Of a stretch of DNA of 64,000 nt, positions 27,616 through 34,970 are shown piece by piece. The number at the start of each line of letters is the position of its first letter. The first letter of the stretch is position 1. The translations under genes and the position numbers were made by a program. The stretch covers positions 1 to 64,000 of the forward strand of contig NZ_JACAAX010000003.1 in NCBI RefSeq assembly GCF_013377085.1, given 5' to 3'. The notes beneath the pieces are model-generated. The model was not told the origin of the DNA. It searched no databases and was given only the letters and a program-made list of their open reading frames with translations. This DNA is from Rhodoplanes sp. (GTDB lineage Bacteria; Pseudomonadota; Alphaproteobacteria; Rhizobiales; Xanthobacteraceae).

Positions 27616-27987
27616 ATGCTCAGGACCTTGTTGGTCGCCGTCACCGCCCTGGCCCTGGTGGTCGCCGCCACGCCGGCCGCGGCGCGTCCGCCCGGAACCG
27701 GGTCGGGGCGCGACTGCACCGGCGGGCGCCACTGGGATGCCGTGCAGGCGCGCTGCGTCTGCCGCAGCGGATCGGTGTGGAACGAGGCGCGGCAGCAGTG
27801 CATGCGCCCCGCCCCGGCGCCGCCGGCCTGCACGGGCGGTCGCGTCTGGAACGCCGCCGCCGGCCGCTGCATCTGCCCGCCGGACCGCCGCTACTGGGAC
27901 GGCAAGAGCGGGCGCTGCACGTCGACGCCGATCCCGCCGCAGCAGATCCCGCCGGGAGGTCGCCGGCAGCCGCAGCCGCCGCGGTAG
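27616..27987 (+). CDS. secreted cysteine-rich repeat protein
   Basis: 123 residues with a strong GGAAGGAGG ribosome-binding site 5 bases before the ATG at 27616. The signal peptide is MLRTLLVAVTALALVVAATPAAARP. The mature part has repeated modules of the form C-T-G-G-R-x-W-(x)n-R-C-x-C followed by a W/Y-x-(x)n-C half: DCTGGRHWDAVQARCVC, SVWNEARQQC, ACTGGRVWNAAAGRCIC, RYWDGKSGRC. The cysteines probably form disulfides within each module in the periplasm. The tail is Pro/Gln-rich. I know similar small proteins only as hypothetical. The role may be binding or structural. Confidence 0.78.
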   Translation: MLRTLLVAVTALALVVAATPAAARPPGTGSGRDCTGGRHWDAVQARCVCRSGSVWNEARQQCMRPAPAPPACTGGRVWNAAAGRCICPPDRRYWDGKSGRCTSTPIPPQQIPPGGRRQPQPPR

Positions 27988-28299
27988 CGGCATGGCGAAG
28001 CGTGACGGCCGACGGTCGTGATCTGGTCGTGAGATCGCGGGGTGCCGGCGCTTGCGCGCCGTTGCCCGCGTGGAGCGCGCTGCACTGCAACGCAGATCGC
28101 TGTGCTCGCACCGCCACGCACAAGCGAGATCAGAAACGATGAAGCGGGTGTTCAGGTGATTTGATTCTCGCCAAGTGACAGTTATGTGTCATCATTTGTC
28201 GATCCCATGCGGCTGAACGACATGGGACCAGGGGCGTCGTTGCCGCGACAGGGGCTGCGCTCGCGAAAAGTCAGGGAAGAAACTGAGAAGGAGGGGACC

Positions 28300-28479
28300 A
28301 TGCGAACCCAAGAGATGGGCGATCGTCGGACCTTGGACGCCCACTGCCGCGCCTGCGGCAGCGACGTCGAGGCGCCGCGCTTCTTCGACACCCGCGGCCA
28401 TCACTACTGCGCCCCCGAATGCTGGGAGACGGTCGGCGATCCCCGGCCGCTGGCCCGCGGCGGGGTGGAGCTGGTCTGA
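28300..28479 (+). CDS. small zinc-ribbon-like protein
   Basis: 59 residues with an excellent AAGGAGG site before the ATG at 28300. CRACGSDVEAP and HHYCAPECWETVG place four cysteines and nearby histidines as in small treble-clef or zinc-ribbon proteins. Zinc binding is inferred. It has no signal peptide. It is monocistronic, between a short AT-rich promoter region and a GC-rich spacer. The function is unknown. Confidence 0.72.
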   Translation: MRTQEMGDRRTLDAHCRACGSDVEAPRFFDTRGHHYCAPECWETVGDPRPLARGGVELV

Positions 28480-28880
28480 TCGCGCGTCGATCGCCGGCGT
28501 CGGCGACGCGTCCCCGCGTCGCCGGGCGAGATCGGAGTCCGGGCGCCCGCGCACGGACTCCGGCTGAAGCGGCGGCCCGGCGGATCGCGGCTTTCGCGGG
28601 GCCTCCCGCGACTCGAAAAACATTCGTCGGTGCGATGGAACCGATCGGCAAGAGCGGTGTTGTCCTCGCAGACGCGATCGCTGGTCCCCGACGGCCCCCC
28701 CTTCTGAGCCGGTGATGTCGTCTCCGAGAAAGCCGCAAGGCAAAGGGTCGCCCTTTTCCCAGGGCGACCCTTTTCGTGTGTGCGACCGACCGATGTGCGA
28801 CTGCCCGATGTGCGACGGGCCGGCATCCGGAGCCGGCCGCGGTCTGCACCGCGACTGTTCAGCGAACCCGAGGGCCCGTC
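28480..28880. other. intergenic region with strong terminator
   Basis: No gene is supported. The stem at 28745-28770 is the main feature. Short minus-strand frames here do not resemble proteins. Confidence 0.5.
28745..28774 (+). terminator. rho-independent terminator
   Basis: GGGTCGCCCT / AGGGCGACCC with a TTTCCC loop is followed by TTTT (and preceded by AAA, so it could work on both strands). It lies 265 bases downstream of the zinc-ribbon gene. Confidence 0.8.
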
Positions 28881-29405
28881 ATGACCATTCCGTGCAAATT
28901 CGAGAAGAGCGTTCTCAGCCACGACGAGCACGCCATCGTCGCGCGCAGCCATCACCCGGGCATCTACGAGGTCGGGCTCGACGCGCTGAAGGCGCTGCGC
29001 CTGCGGCTGCGCGACATGCGCGACCGGGAGCGGACGCTGGCGCGCGAAAAGCGCGGCGAGGTGCGCGGCAAGCGCGCGCCGCGCGGCGGCAGCTTTCCGG
29101 GCACGGCCGAGCATCCGCTGCAGCGCAAGCAGGTCTTCTCCGGCGCCCTCAAGCGGGTGAACAAGGAGATCGACCGCATGGAGAAGCTCGAGGTGCGCTC
29201 CGCCCATGTCGAGGCGGCGCGCCGCGCGCTGGCGCTGCGCCGCGCCGCCTGGTTCCCGTCGCCCCCGCCGGGCGGCCCGACGGCGAACCAGGGCATGCGG
29301 TCGCTGCCGAGCAGCCGGCGCAAGACCATCGTGCCGCCCTCCCGCATCGGCCGCGTCTCCCAGGCCACCAAGCGGGCGCAGGCCGCCCGCGACGCGCGGA
29401 CCTAG
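28881..29405 (+). CDS. hypothetical basic protein
   Basis: 174 residues from the ATG at 28881. It is highly basic (many Arg and Lys) with a helical, coiled-coil-like first half (LKALRLRLRDMRDRERTLAREKRGE and LKRVNKEIDRMEKLEVRSAHVEAARRAL). The second half is a Pro/Ser/Arg-rich tail, RTVPPSRIGRVSQATKRAQAARD-like. No signal peptide or membrane segment is visible. The charge suggests nucleic-acid association. I recall similar hypothetical proteins in Bradyrhizobium-type genomes but know no function. Confidence 0.7.
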   Translation: MTIPCKFEKSVLSHDEHAIVARSHHPGIYEVGLDALKALRLRLRDMRDRERTLAREKRGEVRGKRAPRGGSFPGTAEHPLQRKQVFSGALKRVNKEIDRMEKLEVRSAHVEAARRALALRRAAWFPSPPPGGPTANQGMRSLPSSRRKTIVPPSRIGRVSQATKRAQAARDART

Positions 29406-29737
29406 CAGGACGTCGAAACTCGGTTTCCGGTCGTTCCGGGGCCGGCCGAAGGCCGGAGCCCGGAACCCATAACCCCTGTCTTTCCGTAACAACGTCGACC
29501 GGGCTTATGGATTCCGGACAGCCGCTTCGCGGCTTCCGGAATGACGAGCAGGGCTTTTCAACGACCTGCCAGCGCTTGCTGGAGGCGCAGGGTGGGCCGA
29601 GCGCAGAGGCGTCGCAGAGGTGTAGGATGCGTCGAGCGCAGCGAAACCCATCATTCCGATCGGGGCGAGCAAGCGATGGGTTTCGCCTCCGGCTCGACCC
29701 ATCGACGGGCTCCGCAATCAGCACCAATCGTCGCGCT
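29406..29737. other. intergenic region before the RAYT element
   Basis: A mosaic palindromic repeat occupies 29430-29545. The rest (29546-29737) shows GTAGGATG and GGTTTCGC motifs but no gene. Confidence 0.5.
29430..29545. repeat. mosaic palindromic repeat, GTCATTCCGG type
   Basis: It begins GGTCGTTCCGGGGCCGGCCG and ends GGCTTCCGGAATGAC, with inner arms GAACCCATAA and TTATGGATTCC. It lies beside a RAYT-type transposase gene, the class of enzyme known to mobilise such repeats. Confidence 0.75.
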
Positions 29738-30510
29738 GCCGTAATTACGGTAATTACGGTGACAGTGCACTTTATTCCTGCTTTGGTTTAGGGCCGCGTT
29801 TGGCGGGGCGCAGCTTGCGGCCGGTCGAACGCTCGACGGCGGCCAGGAACATCTCGTCGCCGAGCGGCCGGCCGATGCTCTCCGCGGACCGTAGCCGCGC
29901 GAACGCTTCGGCGTCCTCGGCCCCGGCCAGGAACGCGGCGAAATCCGGAATGCGCTCTCGAACCGGGGCCGTCGCCGTGAGGCCGTCGTCGCGGCCGGTC
30001 AGTTGCGCGCGCGTGCTCGCCCACCGCCAGTCGCGCGCCCGCGCCACCAGCCGGGCGCGCACCGGATTGAGCGCCACATAGGCGAGCGCGGCGAAGAGAT
30101 GCGCCTCGTCCAGGGCGACGGCGCCGAACCGGCCCTGCCAGAAATGGCCGGTGCGCCGGCGGCGCGCCTGGACGATGCCGGCGTAGCGCCGGTGCACCGG
30201 CGCGAGCGCCCGACGCAGCCCGTCGGCGTCGGCGGGCACCAGGATCAGATGGACGTGATTTGGCATCAGGCACCACGCCCAGATGGCGACGCCGGCCGTC
30301 CGGCAGTGCTCGGCGAGCAGGTCGCGATAGAGGGCGTAGTCGTCGTCGCCGAAGAAGGTGCGGGCGCGGCCGTTGCCACGCTGGGTGACGTGATGCGGAT
30401 GATCCGGAACGACCACGCGGGCGAGACGAGCCATGCCGCATGATCACCGAAATCCATGCTCTCGTCAATTTAGTGCACTGTCACCGTAATTCGCCGTAAT
30501 TCGCGCTATG
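29738..30510. mobile_element. RAYT transposase element with inverted repeats
   Basis: The 20-base sequence AATTACGGTGACAGTGCACT at 29752-29771 recurs as its exact reverse complement at 30472-30491. Outside it, CCGTAATTACGGT on the left matches CCGTAATTCGC on the right imperfectly. The ends thus comprise nested GTAATT arms around one tyrosine-transposase gene. This is the organisation of a mobile unit of the REP-associated type. The unit borders the SIR2-HerA island. Confidence 0.8.
29772..30434 (-). CDS. REP-associated tyrosine transposase (RAYT, Y1-type HUH)
   Basis: 220 residues. It is an HUH endonuclease of the IS200/IS605-related Y1 group. HVH in MPNHVHLILVP (residues 60-62) is the metal-binding HUH pair. 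Tyr 119 in YVALNPVRARLV is the probable nucleophile, followed by the RAYT-specific motif N-P-V-R. A basic C-terminal tail (KLRPAKRGPKPKQE) ends exactly at the inverted repeat, the stop codon abutting it. RAYTs excise or nick REP palindromes. The host window is full of palindromic repeats, although those nearest the gene are a different sequence. Confidence 0.92.
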   Translation of the reverse strand: MARLARVVVPDHPHHVTQRGNGRARTFFGDDDYALYRDLLAEHCRTAGVAIWAWCLMPNHVHLILVPADADGLRRALAPVHRRYAGIVQARRRRTGHFWQGRFGAVALDEAHLFAALAYVALNPVRARLVARARDWRWASTRAQLTGRDDGLTATAPVRERIPDFAAFLAGAEDAEAFARLRSAESIGRPLGDEMFLAAVERSTGRKLRPAKRGPKPKQE

Positions 30511-30646
30511 CTCGCTGGCAGTTAATCTGTCAGAAAGCCCGCCGGGCGCTCCGATAGGTCTTGCGGGAGGAGGTGCCGAGGCCCAAAATTCCATTCAATA
30601 ACGTGCCGATTCTTAGCGCGGATCCTTACCACTCCCGGTGCTTGGC

Positions 30647-31669
30647 ATGGAAATAGATGCCATTGCGAGGCTTGCCCAAGCTTGTTTTACAAGCGGCCCT
30701 GTCGTTGTGTTGGGTAGCGGTGCGTCAGCTCCGCACGGCCTTCCCGGTATGGATGCTCTCAAAGATTGTTTGTTGGAAGAAGTTGTCCCAGCCGGCCCGG
30801 AAGAAGAAGCCGCATGGTTGCTTGTTAGAACCGCTCTTGCCAATGGTGACCATCTTGAGCAAGCGCTCGTCGGAAAGGTGCTCCCCCACTCTTTGATCAA
30901 AAAAATAGTTGCCTCTACGTGGGCGTGCATAAATAGCAAAGATCGTACGCTTTTTTTTAGAGCGGTACAGCTACAGGAGCGGTTTCCTGTCGGCGATTTG
31001 ATGAAAGCATTGTTCCAAAGCAACCAGAAAACGGTTGATGTCGTGACGACGAATTACGATCGGGCTGCAGAATATGCATGTAATTCGATGGAAATCGTTC
31101 ATTCGGTGGGGTTTCTGCCAGGCTACATACAATCACGTGAAGGAACTGCCCCCATCTCATTCCATCGAAGCGGGAAGCCGCTGCGAACCGTCCGAATCTG
31201 GAAGGTCCATGGCTCTCTTGATTGGTTTGAACGGCCAGATGGAACGACAGTCTCAGGGCCATTTTTTGAGTTGCCTGCCTCAACTCTTGCGCCTCTAATC
31301 GTAACGCCTGGGTTTAATAAGTACGAACGAACACACGATGAGCCGTTTCGTTCGGCTATTCAAGGGGCCGACCGTGCACTTGAAGGTGCGGAAGGCTATC
31401 TTTGTGTTGGATTCGGATTCCGAGATTTTCATATCGAACCTAAGATGCTTGAGCGCTGCCGCCGGAAGAATATACCGATCGCCGTAATCGCTCGCACATT
31501 GACGGATGAAGCTAAAGCATTTCTTAAAGGGAAGGCAGGCTCGAAGTACGTTGGCTTGGAGGCGACCTCGGCCGGCTCTCGAGCCTATATCGCGGAAAGA
31601 CCGGATGGGATCGACTTGCCGGTTCGTAACCTATGGTCTCTCGATGGTTTTCTCAAACTTGTCACGTAG
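30647..31669 (+). CDS. SIR2-domain protein of a SIR2-HerA defence module
   Basis: 340 residues from the ATG at 30647 (a GTG at 30638 is an alternative). It is a SIR2_2-type NADase-like Rossmann protein. VVLGSGASAPHGLPG (residues 20-34) is the nucleotide loop, TTNYD (134-138) carries the catalytic Asn and Asp, WKVHGSLDW (185-193) contains the probable active-site His, and GFGFRDFHIEP (255-265) is the typical downstream strand. The C-terminal region is unique. The next gene is a HerA ATPase 6 bases downstream. SIR2-HerA pairs protect bacteria from phages by degrading NAD+ on infection (also called Nezha in published work). The gene is much lower in GC than its surroundings, which points to horizontal acquisition. 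Confidence 0.9.
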   Translation: MEIDAIARLAQACFTSGPVVVLGSGASAPHGLPGMDALKDCLLEEVVPAGPEEEAAWLLVRTALANGDHLEQALVGKVLPHSLIKKIVASTWACINSKDRTLFFRAVQLQERFPVGDLMKALFQSNQKTVDVVTTNYDRAAEYACNSMEIVHSVGFLPGYIQSREGTAPISFHRSGKPLRTVRIWKVHGSLDWFERPDGTTVSGPFFELPASTLAPLIVTPGFNKYERTHDEPFRSAIQGADRALEGAEGYLCVGFGFRDFHIEPKMLERCRRKNIPIAVIARTLTDEAKAFLKGKAGSKYVGLEATSAGSRAYIAERPDGIDLPVRNLWSLDGFLKLVT

Positions 31670-31675
31670 GTTAAC

Positions 31676-33424
31676 ATGTCTATATTTGACTATACAGATG
31701 ATGAGACCCTTGGCTGTGTGATCTCTGTTGATACCGCGACCGTGACTATTCGGGTCGATGCGATCGAGCGACTGAGGCGGATCCAAGTTAATCGACTGGC
31801 CGTTTTACAAAGCAGTAGGGCGGGCCAACATTTGATCGGTGTTGTGACCCGCATAACCCGTCGAGCGGATGATGAGCGCGAAGTTCAAGCGAGCTCTATT
31901 GGCCCGGATGAAGAAGCTCCGCCGAAAAATAATCTCGTTCGCATTACATTGATAGGAACGCTGCTCGATCGTGTTGGAATGCAAGAAAATGTCTTTCGTC
32001 GGACGCTTGAGACCGTTCCAGAAATCGACGCAAACTGTTTTTCTATGGAAGGGGGGCGCCTTACGAAGTTTATGCAAGTTATATCCAACGTCGGGGCGGG
32101 CGGACCCAGATTATCGTTGGGTGCATTTACTATCGACGAAGAAGCTGAAGCTTTTTTAAATGGAAATAAGTTATTCCAGAGACATGCAGTTATCGTTGGT
32201 AGCACAGGCTCCGGAAAATCATGGACGACCGCTCGCTTGCTCGATCAGGTAGCCCAACTTCCGCAAGCCAATGCAATTCTGTTTGATATTCATGGCGAAT
32301 ACAAGCCCTTGGATGGCGATGAGTTTCGGCACATCAGGATAGCTGGGCCTGTCGATATCGAGCGAGGGGTCGGCCTTGCGGATGGGGTTCTCCATTTGCC
32401 TTATTGGCTGCTGGGGTATGAGGCATTATTATCTTTATTCGTGGATCGCAGCGATCAAAACGCACCTAATCAAGCTATGATGATGACTCGCTGTGTTACC
32501 GATGCGAAGAAGGCAACACTTGCCGATCCGGCCCACAAAGACATCCTTGCAAATTTTACAATAGATAGCCCGGTTCCCTTCGATATAGGCTCGGTGCTGG
32601 CGGAGCTGGAACGTTTAAATAGCGAGATGGTCCAAGGTGCTCGCGGCGACAAGCAAGGGCCTTATTTCGATAAGCTGAGCCGACTGATCGCGCGATTGGA
32701 GGCGAAGCGACAGGACCGCCGTCTTGGCTTCCTGTTTCAGCCGCCAGTCGAGTGTATGGACATGGGCTGGCTGGAGAAAATTGTTCACATCCTCATCGGC
32801 GGGCGCGGCTCTCAACCAGACAGTAAGGGCGGCATCAAAATCGTTGATTTTTCTGAAGTTCCGTCGGATGTCCTGCCGCTTATGGTCAGCTTGTTAGCAA
32901 GACTTATCTTCACGACAAATCAGTGGACTGAGCTTTCAAAACGACACCCGATCGCTTTGCTTTGTGATGAGGCACATCTCTACATTCCCGAGCGCGCAAA
33001 CGCGGACAGCAGTGATGCCGTTTCTGTTCAAATCTTCGAACGGATTGCTAAGGAAGGTCGAAAATATGGTATTGGTCTTGTTGTTATAAGTCAAAGACCA
33101 GCGGAGGTTAACAGAACAGTTCTCAGCCAGTGCAATAACGTGATTGCGATGCGTTTGACAAACGGAGACGATCAAAGTGTTATTCGTAGATTATTGCCGG
33201 ACAGTCTTGGAAGCTTTGGCGATCTTTTGCCTGTACTTGATATTGGGGAGGCGCTAGTTGTGGGTGATGCGAGTTTACTACCAACGCGCGTGCGCGTCGC
33301 TGAACCTCGTAGGAAGCCCAACAGTCAGACGGTCGCATTCTGGGATTGCTGGAACGAAGATACTCCAAAGTCGGACACCCCTAACGCCGTGAAGACTTGG
33401 CGGAGGCAGAGTTTCCAAAAGTAA
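31676..33424 (+). CDS. HerA-type DNA-translocase ATPase of a SIR2-HerA module
   Basis: 582 residues. The N-terminal HAS-barrel domain (about 1-110; RVDAIERLRRIQVNRLAVLQ and GVVTRITRRADD) is followed by the RecA-like motor. Walker A is GSTGSGKS (175-182), Walker B is ALLCDEAHLYIPE near residue 425, and a Gln/Arg sensor lies in VISQRPAEVNRTVLSQCNN near residue 465. HerA forms hexameric rings and in defence modules carries the SIR2 partner. The 6-base gap after the SIR2 gene implies an operon. No NurA nuclease gene is present, unlike the archaeal HerA-NurA repair pair. GC content is low throughout. Confidence 0.9.
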   Translation: MSIFDYTDDETLGCVISVDTATVTIRVDAIERLRRIQVNRLAVLQSSRAGQHLIGVVTRITRRADDEREVQASSIGPDEEAPPKNNLVRITLIGTLLDRVGMQENVFRRTLETVPEIDANCFSMEGGRLTKFMQVISNVGAGGPRLSLGAFTIDEEAEAFLNGNKLFQRHAVIVGSTGSGKSWTTARLLDQVAQLPQANAILFDIHGEYKPLDGDEFRHIRIAGPVDIERGVGLADGVLHLPYWLLGYEALLSLFVDRSDQNAPNQAMMMTRCVTDAKKATLADPAHKDILANFTIDSPVPFDIGSVLAELERLNSEMVQGARGDKQGPYFDKLSRLIARLEAKRQDRRLGFLFQPPVECMDMGWLEKIVHILIGGRGSQPDSKGGIKIVDFSEVPSDVLPLMVSLLARLIFTTNQWTELSKRHPIALLCDEAHLYIPERANADSSDAVSVQIFERIAKEGRKYGIGLVVISQRPAEVNRTVLSQCNNVIAMRLTNGDDQSVIRRLLPDSLGSFGDLLPVLDIGEALVVGDASLLPTRVRVAEPRRKPNSQTVAFWDCWNEDTPKSDTPNAVKTWRRQSFQK

Positions 33425-33503
33425 TATGTGGAACGTTTCTGATTAAAGTCATATTGCGACCAATGATCTGGGCGCATCACCCGCGTCCGCCTGTGGCGCC
33501 GGT

Positions 33504-33860
33504 TCAGCTCCGGTCGATCTCTCCCTCCAGCGCCGCCTCGAGGGGCGGGAGCGCGCGTAAAACCGTATCCCACACGAATTGCGCCGCCACGTCCTCGTAG
33601 TCGTGACGATACACGTTGCCGGCGCCCGCCATCTGCTTCCATGCGATGTCGGGGTGGCGGGCCTTCAAGGCGTCCGGCAGGCGGCGCGAGGCTTCGGAGA
33701 TGATTTCCAGGCAGCGGGTCACGGCATAGATCGTGCGCAGGTCCTGCTTGAACGTCGCGGCCGTGAAGCCGCGCGTAAATTCGGTCGCGAGGTCGATTTG
33801 ATGCAGGATGTCGCGCAGCGCGGCTTGCGCCGATTTAGAAGGCGCCGAATTAGAAGGCAT
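33504..33860 (-). CDS. HEPN-domain protein of an MNT/HEPN toxin-antitoxin pair (HepT-like, DUF86)
   Basis: 118 residues from the ATG at 33860. It is an all-helical DUF86 protein: LRDILHQIDLATEFTRGF, TIYAVTRCLEIISEASRRLP and the C-terminal VAAQFVWDTVLRALPPLEAAL match the HepT fold. HepT toxins are RNases or are neutralised by AMP transfer to a Tyr. The segment AGAGNVYRHDYEDV (about 78-91) aligns with the active-site loop, with Arg-His-Asp-Tyr at 85-88, and the usual R-x4-H-x-Tyr spacing is not obvious. It overlaps the antitoxin gene by 11 bases and is convergent to the HerA gene, 79 bases away. Confidence 0.86.
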   Translation of the reverse strand: MPSNSAPSKSAQAALRDILHQIDLATEFTRGFTAATFKQDLRTIYAVTRCLEIISEASRRLPDALKARHPDIAWKQMAGAGNVYRHDYEDVAAQFVWDTVLRALPPLEAALEGEIDRS

Positions 33861-34146
33861 AGTGCGCGTCGGCGGTCGCGGCCGGCCCGACATGGGGCTT
33901 GAGGCTGTCGCGGTTCACCACGTCGACGGGGCCGTCGAACAGGCTGGCGATGTAATCCTTGAGGTCGACGTAATCGTAAACCGTCAGGTGCGCCTCGGGA
34001 TCGATTTCGACCATGATGTCGAGGTCGCTGCCGGGCCGGTTGTCGCCGCGCGCGACCGAGCCGAACACGGCGGCGCGCCGCACGCCGCGCGCGCGCAGAG
34101 CCGCCTCTGAATGCTTCAGGGTTTCGAGGGCATCGGCGCGGGTCAT
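33850..34146 (-). CDS. MNT-domain nucleotidyltransferase antitoxin (MntA-like)
   Basis: 98 residues from the ATG at 34146. It is a minimal nucleotidyltransferase. GSVARGDNRPGSDLDIMVEI (from residue 29) carries the G-S and D-x-D (Asp 41, Asp 43) metal-binding motif. A third acidic residue is in GPVDVVNRDSL. It is the first gene of the pair and overlaps the HEPN gene. MntA antitoxins AMPylate HepT to silence it. The pair sits beside the SIR2-HerA module, consistent with a defence island. Its GC content is that of the chromosome, so it may have arrived separately from SIR2-HerA. Confidence 0.88.
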   Translation of the reverse strand: MTRADALETLKHSEAALRARGVRRAAVFGSVARGDNRPGSDLDIMVEIDPEAHLTVYDYVDLKDYIASLFDGPVDVVNRDSLKPHVGPAATADAHYAF

Positions 34147-34256
34147 GAGACAAACATAACATGCAGCGCGCGGTTTTGGAGGTCGCACCCCGGTCGGCTC
34201 AGAGCGAATTCCGGTGATGAAGAATCGGATCCTATTTCCGTTCGTCCCCGCGAAAG

Positions 34257-34463
34257 CGCTACGGGATGCACAGATCTCGTTTTGTCGAGACCATCTGGTG
34301 GTACGGCAAAAAGAGCGCCTTCCCCACCGTCGTCATCGCCGGGCTTGACCCGGCGATCCATCATCCTGCGAACAAAGCATTTTTGCGAAAATCGATGGAT
34401 GCGCGGGTCGAGCCCGCGCATGACGCTCTCATGCATGGCAAGCCTTGTGTGCATCCCGTAGCG
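34257..34463. mobile_element. MITE-like element with 16-bp terminal inverted repeats
   Basis: CGCTACGGGATGCACA (34257-34272) and its exact reverse complement TGTGCATCCCGTAGCG (34448-34463) bound a 207-base element that encodes nothing. Inside lies a CTTGACCCGGC-type mosaic palindrome (34331-34424). A degenerate second copy is at 7918-8130. Confidence 0.8.
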
Positions 34464-34843
34464 CGAAAGCGGGGACCCAGGAGCGGCTCGACGTGTGGGA
34501 CCTGGATTCCCGCTTTCGCGGGAATGAGCGGAGGGTGGGGCGAGTCAACGGAAATGGCTCCAATTGGCGCGACCACGAGGTCCGGAATCGGTGATTTTGT
34601 CCCGGACTTACAGCCCTGCGCCCGCCATTCCGGTTCCACCAACCCCGCTCGACCAATTCCTCCCTCTCCGTCATCCCCCACTCGACCGCCCCCTCCCGAA
34701 GCGGTAAACACCCGCCGGCGGCTCGGACTCGGTCCGGGGGCTGGATTTCCTCGAAAATCCGGCGCCAAGGCGGGCCGGGCGGTTTTGGCGTGCCGCAATC
34801 TCGGCACGGCGAGGGTGCAGGGGTCCGGGACGGCACCGGCGAA

Positions 34844-34953
34844 GCCGGCAAGGCATACCGGCGAAGCCGGCAAAGCATACCGGCGAAGCCGGCAAGGCAT
34901 ACCGGCGGAGCCGGCGAGACATACCGGCGAGAGGCCGGCGAGACACACCAGCG
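34844..34953. repeat. 22-bp tandem repeat upstream of purA
   Basis: The unit GCCGGCAAGGCATACCGGCG plus two bases is repeated at 34844, 34866, 34888 and 34910. A fifth, partly decayed unit runs to about 34953. Only single-base changes separate the first three. It ends 17 bases before the purA ATG, so it would lie in the 5' leader. Confidence 0.85.
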
Positions 34954-34970
34954 AGACAAGAAGGCAGCAC

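Larger units (their letters stand above)
34147..34970. other. intergenic region upstream of purA
   Basis: The region contains a MITE-like element (34257-34463), a small hairpin GGATTCCCGC...GCGGGAATGAG near 34503-34530, and a 22-bp tandem repeat (34844-34953). No gene is supported. An in-frame open extension of purA runs through much of it but is mainly translated repeat DNA. Confidence 0.6.

Noticed and set aside
30638-33424. SIR2 gene as part of a short prokaryotic Argonaute (SIR2-Ago) system
   Set aside because: The partner is a HerA ATPase with HAS barrel and Walker motifs, and no PIWI/MID-type protein is present.
34844-34953. Tandem repeat upstream of purA as a CRISPR array
   Set aside because: The units are contiguous, with no unique spacers and no cas genes nearby, so it is a simple tandem repeat.
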